This document shows, piece after piece, positions 16,509-22,675 of a DNA stretch of 64,000 nucleotides; within the stretch, counting starts at the first letter, position 1; every line of letters starts with the position of its first letter. The position numbers and the translations under genes are program-made. Source of the DNA: JAHJDS01 sp964569795 (GTDB taxonomy: Bacteria > Desulfobacterota > Desulfarculia > Desulfarculales > JAHJDS01). Location of the stretch: assembly GCA_964569795.1 (NCBI GenBank), contig CAZMVB010000006.1, positions 1 to 64,000 on the forward strand, in the 5' to 3' direction. The notes under the pieces are model-generated. The model worked only from the letters and a program-made list of their open reading frames with translations, was not told the origin of the DNA and did no database searches.

Positions 16509-17180
16509 ATGGGTATCGGCAGAAAAATCGCCAACTGGCTCATGGGTAAAAAGGACGAAACCGAGGCCTGGATCGAGGACTCCGATCGGCCGAACCAGGC
16601 CCGCCAGGAGGTCAAGCGCCAGGAAAAGGCCGTCAAGGAGTACGAGGAGGCCTACGCCGAGATCCTGGCCATGAAGAACAAGGCCGCGGCCAAGGTCAAG
16701 GACCTGGAGGGGCAGCTGAGCGCCCTGGAGCAGGCGGCCGGGGTCTATCTGGACCGGGGCGACGAGGCCAAGGCCACGGCCTGCGCCGAGCAGATGGCCG
16801 GGATCGAGGCCCAGCTCGAGGCGGCCAAGACCGATCTCACGGCCCACACCCAGAACGTGGCCCGGGCCGAGACCGAGTGGAAACGGGCCCAGAAGTCCCT
16901 GGAGGAGTCCCGGCGTTTGTCCGATCAGATCGTGTCGTCCCACCACGTCGCCCAGGGCCGCAAGCTTTCCTCCAAGGCCTTTGACGGCTCGGGTCTGTCC
17001 CAGCTCCGGGCCATGCGCGAGCGCCAGGAGGCGGCCGAGGGCAAGATGGACGCCCTGGAGACCATCCGCGGGGCCAAGGACGAGGGCTCGGTCGAGAGCC
17101 TGGTTACGGGCGCGGGCAAGTCCACCGACCAGCGGGCCCAGGAGATCCTGGCGAAGCTCAAGGCCAAGAAGGGCGGTTAG
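16509..17180 (+). CDS. pspA: PspA/IM30 family membrane-stress protein (YjfJ-like)
   Basis: A 223-aa, almost wholly helical, charged coiled-coil protein of the PspA/IM30/Vipp1 family, which assembles into ESCRT-III-like rods or rings on damaged inner membranes. It begins MGIGRKIANWLMGKKDE, an amphipathic N-terminal helix, followed by long heptad-rich helices (about 30-170) and a conserved HHVAQGRKLSSKAF segment. AAAGGAGA lies 6 bases upstream of ATG 16509. It is the last gene of the cassette and is followed by a strong terminator. It is closer in style to YjfJ than to the sigma-54-controlled PspA with PspB/PspC, neither of which is present. Confidence 0.88.
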   Translation: MGIGRKIANWLMGKKDETEAWIEDSDRPNQARQEVKRQEKAVKEYEEAYAEILAMKNKAAAKVKDLEGQLSALEQAAGVYLDRGDEAKATACAEQMAGIEAQLEAAKTDLTAHTQNVARAETEWKRAQKSLEESRRLSDQIVSSHHVAQGRKLSSKAFDGSGLSQLRAMRERQEAAEGKMDALETIRGAKDEGSVESLVTGAGKSTDQRAQEILAKLKAKKGG

Positions 17181-17204
17181 CCGACCCGGCCCGAGCCTGT
17201 CCAG

Positions 17205-17244
17205 AAAAAAGCGCCCGGCCCCGGTTGGGGCCGGGCTTATTTTT
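17205..17244 (+). terminator. Rho-independent terminator of the PspA cassette
   Basis: A perfect 10-bp GC stem (17213-17222 with 17227-17236, loop GGTT) is followed by TTATTTTT and preceded by six A residues, a classical intrinsic terminator separating the PspA cassette from the ilv/leu operon. Confidence 0.93.
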
Positions 17245-17301
17245 GGGGACGGCCCCGCCGCCTGGCCGCCATGATACGGAAAAAATGTTTTGTAAAAATT
17301 C

Positions 17302-17330
17302 TTGACAAGCTCTGGGAGTGCCGATATACA
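17302..17330 (+). promoter_or_regulatory. Sigma-70 promoter of the ilv-leu operon
   Basis: A perfect TTGACA (17302-17307) and TATACA (17325-17330) are separated by 17 bp, in an AT-rich pocket after the terminator. Transcription would start near 17337, 28 bases before the leader peptide ATG. Confidence 0.85.
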
Positions 17331-17364
17331 TGTTAAGTTAGTATTACGTAGAGGAGGACTCGCC

Positions 17365-17487
17365 ATGACAACGGCAACCAACCCGAAACGAATGTGTCGC
17401 CCAGACTCCTTCACCCCCGCCCCCGCCATCGCCCGCCTTCTTTCCCGCCTGGTAGTCCTACTCGTCGTCATTATCCTGCCCCTGTAG
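17365..17487 (+). CDS. ilvL: ilv operon leader peptide
   Basis: A 40-codon frame with a strong GAGGAGG Shine-Dalgarno. Its last 17 residues, RLLSRLVVLLVVIILPL, contain thirteen Leu/Val/Ile codons, exactly the amino acids made by the downstream operon. This is the hallmark of an ilv attenuation leader: ribosome stalling at these codons under branched-chain amino-acid starvation would let transcription proceed. The stop codon lies in the loop of a small GCCCC/GGGGC hairpin (17478-17491) that could act as an RNA polymerase pause site. The N-terminal half has no special composition. Confidence 0.88.
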   Translation: MTTATNPKRMCRPDSFTPAPAIARLLSRLVVLLVVIILPL

Positions 17488-17559
17488 GGGCCGAATCTCA
17501 CCACAACTGAACTGAACCGCCCGTCCGGGGCAGACGTTCGTCCACCGGTTTAAACGCGT

Positions 17560-17630
17560 GGCCTCGAGGCCGGCGGTTCTTGGCAGCGCCCGTGGCGACC
17601 TGATCGGTCCCCACGCCGGCCGGGGTTTTT
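17560..17630 (+). promoter_or_regulatory. Candidate attenuator before ilvD
   Basis: Downstream of the leader peptide, GGCCGGCG (17568-17575) can pair with CGCCGGCC (17614-17621), enclosing an inner hairpin (17591-17600 with 17606-17615), and is followed by GGGGTTTTT ending at 17630. The 5' arm overlaps the self-complementary GGCCTCGAGGCC (17560-17571), a possible competing structure. The T-run sits four bases before the ilvD ATG, so the same element may also affect ilvD translation. This was folded by eye only. Confidence 0.6.
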
Positions 17631-17634
17631 AAAC

Positions 17635-19332
17635 ATGGACCACAGCAATCAGATTAAACAGGGACTTTCCCGGGCCCCCCATCGTTCCCTGCTCAAGGCC
17701 CTGGGCAAGAGCGACGACGACATCTCGCGGCCGTTCATCGGCCTGGCCAACTCCTGGACCGACGTCGTCCCGGGTCACGTTCACCTGAATCGCCTGGCCG
17801 CCGAGGTCAGGCGGGGCGTCGTGGACGCGGGAGGGACCCCGTTCGAGTTCAATACCATCGCCATCTGCGACGGCCTGGCCATGGGGCACGCCGGCATGAG
17901 CGCCTCGCTGCCCAGCCGGGAGGTGGTGGCCGACAGCGTCGAGCTGATGGCCCGGGCCCACTGCTTCGACGCCCTGGTCCTGATCGCCTCGTGCGACAAG
18001 ATCGTGCCCGGGATGCTCATGGCCGCGGCCCGGCTGGACATCCCGGCCCTGATGGTCACCGGCGGCCCCATGGCCTGCGGCCAGCACCAGGGCGCGGCGG
18101 TGGATTTGATCTCGGTCTTCGAGGCCGTGGCCAAGGTGGGGGCCGGCCGGATGACCGTCGAGGAACTGCGGGTCCTGGAGGCCGGGGCCTGCCCGGGCCC
18201 GGGCTCGTGCGCCGGGATGTTCACGGCCAACACCATGGCCTGCACCACCGAGGCCTTGGGGCTCAGCCTGCCGGGCTGCGCCACCGCCCTGGCCGAGAGC
18301 GAATCCAAGAACCGGATCGCCTATGAGTCCGGCCGGGCGGTCATGGGCCTGCTGGCCGCCGATCTTCGGCCCCGGAAGATCCTGAGCCGGTCCTCCTTCC
18401 AGAACGCGGCCCGGGTCGATCTGGCCCTGGGCGGCTCTACCAACACCGCCCTGCACCTGCCGGCCATGGCCTTCGAGGCGGGCGTCGAGTTCGGCCTGGT
18501 TGACTTCGACGACCTGGCCCGGACCACGCCCCATTTGTGCGCCATGAGCCCGGGCGGACCGATGCGCCTGGAGCACCTGGACGCGGCCGGCGGGGTGGGG
18601 GCGGTCATGAAGCGCCTGGAACACTTGCTGGACCTGTCGGTTCCGACCGTGACCGGCCGGGGCCTGGACGCCTATCTGCCGGACCGGGTGGAACCGGTCA
18701 GCTTTTTCGGCCAGCCGGTGATCCACGCCCTGGACGATCCGCTCCACGCCGAGGGCGGCCTGGCCGTGCTTATGGGCAACCTGGCCCCCGAGGGGGCGGT
18801 GGTCAAGCAGACCGCGGTCAGCCCGGACATGCTCCGTCACGCCGGCCCCGCCCGGGTGTTCGAGGGCGAGGAGGCGGCCGTGGCCGCCTACGACCAGGGC
18901 CAGATCCCGGAGGGCAGCGTGGTCGTCGTCCGGGGCGAGGGTCCGGCCGGAGGGCCGGGCATGCGCGAGATGCTGGCCCTGACCAGCCTCATCAGCGGCG
19001 GTCCCCTGGACGGCCGGGTGGCCCTGATCACCGACGGCCGGTTTTCCGGCGGCACCCGGGGCGCGGCCATCGGGCACGTCTCGCCCGAGGCGGCCCGGGG
19101 CGGGCCGCTGGCCCTGGTGGCCGAGGGGGACCGAATCGAGATCGACATCCCGAACCGACGGCTGCAGCTCCTGGTGGACGAGGGCGAGCTGGCCGCCCGC
19201 CGGGCCAACTGGCGACCGCCCGCCCCCAAGGTCGCCACCGGCGCCCTGGCCCGTTACGCCCGACTGGTGACCAGCGCCGCCCAGGGGGCGGTCCTGGCCG
19301 AGCCGCCGGCCGAACGAGGAGAAGGACGATGA
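17635..19332 (+). CDS. ilvD: Dihydroxy-acid dehydratase
   Basis: IlvD is an Fe-S dehydratase that converts 2,3-dihydroxy-3-methylbutanoate or -pentanoate to the 2-oxo acids that precede valine and isoleucine. The protein is 565 aa, within the family range. Fe-S ligand contexts are present: CDK near residue 122, and CPGPGSCAGMFTANTM around residue 190. The late GRFSGGTRGAAIGHVSPEA block is diagnostic. It is the first structural gene after the leader/attenuator and overlaps ilvB by 4 bases (ATGA). The only nearby Shine-Dalgarno-like sequence is the weak GGGG at 17622-17625 inside the attenuator. Confidence 0.97.
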   Translation: MDHSNQIKQGLSRAPHRSLLKALGKSDDDISRPFIGLANSWTDVVPGHVHLNRLAAEVRRGVVDAGGTPFEFNTIAICDGLAMGHAGMSASLPSREVVADSVELMARAHCFDALVLIASCDKIVPGMLMAAARLDIPALMVTGGPMACGQHQGAAVDLISVFEAVAKVGAGRMTVEELRVLEAGACPGPGSCAGMFTANTMACTTEALGLSLPGCATALAESESKNRIAYESGRAVMGLLAADLRPRKILSRSSFQNAARVDLALGGSTNTALHLPAMAFEAGVEFGLVDFDDLARTTPHLCAMSPGGPMRLEHLDAAGGVGAVMKRLEHLLDLSVPTVTGRGLDAYLPDRVEPVSFFGQPVIHALDDPLHAEGGLAVLMGNLAPEGAVVKQTAVSPDMLRHAGPARVFEGEEAAVAAYDQGQIPEGSVVVVRGEGPAGGPGMREMLALTSLISGGPLDGRVALITDGRFSGGTRGAAIGHVSPEAARGGPLALVAEGDRIEIDIPNRRLQLLVDEGELAARRANWRPPAPKVATGALARYARLVTSAAQGAVLAEPPAERGEGR

Positions 19333-21074
19333 ACACCCTGCCGCAAACCGAGGCCCCCCATCCCTCCCCCGGGGAGTACACCGGGTCGGACGCGGTCATC
19401 GACACCCTGGTCCGCGAGGGGGTCGAGATCGTCTTCGGCATGATCGGCGGGGCGATCATGCCCGTTTACGACGCCCTGTACCGCCGCGGCGGCCTGACCC
19501 ACGTCATGGTCGGCCACGAGCAGGGGGCGGCCCACATGGCCGACGGCTACGCCCGGGCCACGGGCCGGCCCGGCGTGGTCTTCACCACCAGCGGTCCGGG
19601 GGCGACCAACCTGGTCACCGGCCTGGCCACGTCGATGATGGACTCGATCCCCATCGTCGCCCTGACCGGCCAGGTCAGCTCGGACCTGATGGGCAACGAC
19701 GCCTTTCAGGAGGCCGACGTCTGGGGCATCTCCATGCCCATCACCAAGCACAACTACCAGGTCACCGATCCGGCCGATCTGCCGCAGGTCATTACCGAGG
19801 CCTTCTACGTGGCCCAGACCGGCCGGCCGGGACCGGTCCTCATCGACCTGCCCAAGGACGTGGCCCTGCGGCCCTGTCCCGAGGCGGTGGCCGAACCCCG
19901 CATCCCCGAGGGCTACCACCCCGGGTACCGGGGGGACCCCAGACGGATCGGCCAGGCCCTGGATTTGCTCAAAAAGGCCCGGCGGCCGGTGATCATGGCC
20001 GGGGGCGGCGTGATCCACGCCGGGGCCTCGGCCGAACTGCTGACCCTGGCCGAGACCCTCCGGATCCCGGTGACCAGCACCCTGATGGGCCTCGGGAACT
20101 TCCCCATCGAGCATCCCCTCAGCCTGGGCATGCCCGGGATGCACGGCACGGGTTACGCCAATCTGGCCCTGCGCCACTGCGACCTCCTGCTGGCCGTGGG
20201 CACCCGCCTGGACGACCGGATCACCGGCCGGCTGGAGGGTTTCGCCCCCCGGGCCAACTTGATCCACGTGGACGTGGACGCCAGCGAGATCAACAAGATC
20301 TTGCCCTGCGCCGTGCCCGTGGTCGGCGACGCCAAGCCCGTGCTGGCCGCCCTGGTCCGGGGCGCGGCCTCCGGGCCGGAGAGGCCCGATCACGGCCCCT
20401 GGCTGGGCCTGATCGAGTCCTTCAAGCGCCGCTTTCCCCTGGGCTATCGCTCCCGAGAGGACGTCCTGGCAGCGCCCCGGGTCATCCAGGCCATCGGCCG
20501 TCTGGACGACGAGGCGGTGATCGTCACCGGCGTGGGCCAGCACCAGATGTTCACCGCCCTGTACTATCCCTTCAAGCGGCCGCGGACCTTCATCTCCAGC
20601 GGTGGCCTGGGGACCATGGGCTTCGGTCTGCCGGCCGCCCTGGGGGCCAAGCTGGGCCGGCCCGAGGCCACGGTCATCTGCGTGGACGGCGACGGCTCGT
20701 TCCTGATGAACGTCCAGGAACTGGCCACCGCCGTCCGCTACCGGATCGGGGTGGTGGTCGTCATCCTGAACAACACCTACCTGGGCATGGTCCGCCAGTG
20801 GCAGGACATGTTCATGGACAAACGCCGCAGCCAGACCGGCCTCGAATGCCCGCCCTATGACCGGGTGGCCCAGGCCTTCGGGGCCTTCGGCCGGCGGGTG
20901 GCCCGCCCGGACGACCTGGAGCCGGCCCTGGACTGGGCCCTGGCCAAGAGCCGCCGGACCAGTCTGCCGGTGGTCCTGGACGTGATGGTCGATCCCGAGG
21001 CCGTGGTCCTGCCCATGGTCCCGCCGGGCGCGTCCAACCATGAATTCATGCCCTGCGAACTGGAGGAAGGCTAG
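19329..21074 (+). CDS. ilvB: Acetolactate synthase large (catalytic) subunit
   Basis: IlvB is a ThDP-, FAD- and Mg-dependent enzyme condensing pyruvate with pyruvate or 2-oxobutyrate to acetolactate or acetohydroxybutyrate. The 581-aa protein has the catalytic glutamate region HEQGAAHMADGYARATG (around residue 60), the PGVVFTTSGPGATN block, and the ThDP motif GDGSFLMN...NN near residue 455. Start ATG 19329 follows GGAGAAGGA and overlaps the ilvD stop. It is directly followed by its regulatory subunit, indicating a feedback-sensitive biosynthetic enzyme rather than a catabolic one. Confidence 0.97.
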   Translation: MNTLPQTEAPHPSPGEYTGSDAVIDTLVREGVEIVFGMIGGAIMPVYDALYRRGGLTHVMVGHEQGAAHMADGYARATGRPGVVFTTSGPGATNLVTGLATSMMDSIPIVALTGQVSSDLMGNDAFQEADVWGISMPITKHNYQVTDPADLPQVITEAFYVAQTGRPGPVLIDLPKDVALRPCPEAVAEPRIPEGYHPGYRGDPRRIGQALDLLKKARRPVIMAGGGVIHAGASAELLTLAETLRIPVTSTLMGLGNFPIEHPLSLGMPGMHGTGYANLALRHCDLLLAVGTRLDDRITGRLEGFAPRANLIHVDVDASEINKILPCAVPVVGDAKPVLAALVRGAASGPERPDHGPWLGLIESFKRRFPLGYRSREDVLAAPRVIQAIGRLDDEAVIVTGVGQHQMFTALYYPFKRPRTFISSGGLGTMGFGLPAALGAKLGRPEATVICVDGDGSFLMNVQELATAVRYRIGVVVVILNNTYLGMVRQWQDMFMDKRRSQTGLECPPYDRVAQAFGAFGRRVARPDDLEPALDWALAKSRRTSLPVVLDVMVDPEAVVLPMVPPGASNHEFMPCELEEG

Positions 21075-21671
21075 ATGGATACTTTCCGACCGGTGTCGAT
21101 CCTGGTCAACAACGAGCGCGGCGTCCTGGCCCGGGTGGCCGGACTGTTCGCCCGGCGAGGCTTCAACATCACCAGCCTGGCCGTGGGCGAGACCGAGAAC
21201 CGGGCCTACTCGCGGATCACGGCCGTGGTCGCCGGCGACGACGCCACCCTGGAGCAGGTGGTCAAGCAACTGGACCGCCTGGTGTGCGTCTGCCGGGTGA
21301 TGGACCTGTCCCACGCCTCGTGCGTCGAGCGGGGCCTGGTCCTGATCAAGGTCAAGGCCGCCCCGGACACGCGCCGGCAGGTCATGGACCTGGCCGAGGT
21401 CTTCGGGGCCAAGATCGACCACGTGGACCATTTGAGCCTGATCCTCGAGGCCACCGGCAACCGGGCCAAGATCGCGGCCCTGATCGATCTGCTCCGCCCC
21501 TTCGGCGTCATCGAGATGGCCCGGACCGGCCAGATCGTCCTGTCCCGGCACGGGGACCTGAACACCGACCTGGAAGAGGAAGCCTATACCGCGCCCCCGG
21601 CCGGGGGCGCCCTGAGCGGCGAGGAAGACCCGCTGGAAATGTTTCAGCCTACCCAAGGAGTCCAATCATGA
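21075..21671 (+). CDS. ilvN: Acetolactate synthase small (regulatory) subunit
   Basis: A 198-aa regulatory subunit conferring valine feedback control. The N-terminal ACT domain (SILVNNERGVLARVAGLF, FNITSLAVGETE) is followed by the ALS_ss C-terminal domain (VLIKVKA, FGAKIDHVD, GVIEMARTG). It is longer than the short IlvN/IlvM forms and matches the IlvH-like length, with an extra acidic Pro/Gly-rich tail of about 30 residues. It begins immediately after the ilvB stop, and its stop overlaps the ilvC ATG. Confidence 0.96.
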   Translation: MDTFRPVSILVNNERGVLARVAGLFARRGFNITSLAVGETENRAYSRITAVVAGDDATLEQVVKQLDRLVCVCRVMDLSHASCVERGLVLIKVKAAPDTRRQVMDLAEVFGAKIDHVDHLSLILEATGNRAKIAALIDLLRPFGVIEMARTGQIVLSRHGDLNTDLEEEAYTAPPAGGALSGEEDPLEMFQPTQGVQS

Positions 21672-22675
21672 GCGCCAAAGTGTATTACGAATCCGACGCG
21701 GACCTGAGTTTCCTGGCGGACAAGACCATCTGCATCGTCGGCTACGGCAGCCAGGGCCGGGCCCACGCCCTGAACCTGCATGACAGCGGCCTGGAGGTGG
21801 TGGTCGGCCTGAGGGCGGGCAGCCCGTCCTTTGACCGGACGGCGGCGGACGGCGTCAAGGCGGCCGAGCTGGGCCCGGCCCTGGCCAAGGCGGACGTCAT
21901 CGCCCTGCTCCTGCCCGATCCGGCCCAGCCCGCCGTTTACCGGGACTTCATCGCCCCGGCCCTGAAACCGGGCCGGACCTTGATGTTCGCCCACGGCTTC
22001 AACATCCACTACGGGCAGATCGTCCCGCCGCCCGAGGTGGACGTGGTCATGGTCGCCCCCAAGGGTCCGGGCAAGATCGTCCGCGACCTGTATGCGGCCG
22101 GCCAGGGGGTGCCCTGTCTGGTGGCCGTCCACCAGGACGTCTCGGGCCAGGCCCTGGCCAAAGGTCTGGCCTACGCCCGGGGCCTGGGGGGCACCCGGGC
22201 CGGGGTGATCGAGACCACCTTCCTCGAGGAGACCGAGACCGACCTGTTCGGCGAGCAGGCGGTTTTGTGCGGCGGCCTGACCGCCCTGATCAAGGCCGGC
22301 TTCGAGACCCTGGTCGAGGCCGGTTACGCCCCGGAAATGGCCTACTTCGAGTGCGTCAACGAGATGAAGCTGATCGTCGATCTGATCTACCAGGGCGGCA
22401 TCAAGAACATGCGCTACTTCGTGAGCGACACGGCCAAGTACGGCGACATCACCCGCGGCCCCCGGATCGTCACCGCCGAGGTGCGCCGGGCCATGGAGGA
22501 CATCCTGGAGAAAATCCAGAACGGCGAGTTCGCCCGGGAGTGGATCCTGGAAAACCAGGCCGGCCGCCCGGTGTACAACGCCCTGCTGCGCCGCGAGGCC
22601 GAGCATGAGGTCGATCGGGTCGGCGACCGGATGCGGTCCATGATGAGCTGGCTGGATCGAGGTGAGAAGACATGA
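21668..22675 (+). CDS. ilvC: Ketol-acid reductoisomerase (class I)
   Basis: IlvC carries out the Mg-dependent alkyl migration and NAD(P)H reduction of acetolactate or acetohydroxybutyrate. The 335-aa protein is the short class I form: an N-terminal Rossmann domain with GYGSQGRAHALNL (residues 24-36) and a C-terminal knotted domain with the metal-binding ETDLFGEQAVLCGG block and the CVNEMKLIVDL segment. The beta2-alphaB loop (GLRAGSPS) contains Arg and Ser, compatible with NADPH use. ATG 21668 overlaps the ilvN stop, and its stop overlaps the next ATG. Confidence 0.97.
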   Translation: MSAKVYYESDADLSFLADKTICIVGYGSQGRAHALNLHDSGLEVVVGLRAGSPSFDRTAADGVKAAELGPALAKADVIALLLPDPAQPAVYRDFIAPALKPGRTLMFAHGFNIHYGQIVPPPEVDVVMVAPKGPGKIVRDLYAAGQGVPCLVAVHQDVSGQALAKGLAYARGLGGTRAGVIETTFLEETETDLFGEQAVLCGGLTALIKAGFETLVEAGYAPEMAYFECVNEMKLIVDLIYQGGIKNMRYFVSDTAKYGDITRGPRIVTAEVRRAMEDILEKIQNGEFAREWILENQAGRPVYNALLRREAEHEVDRVGDRMRSMMSWLDRGEKT

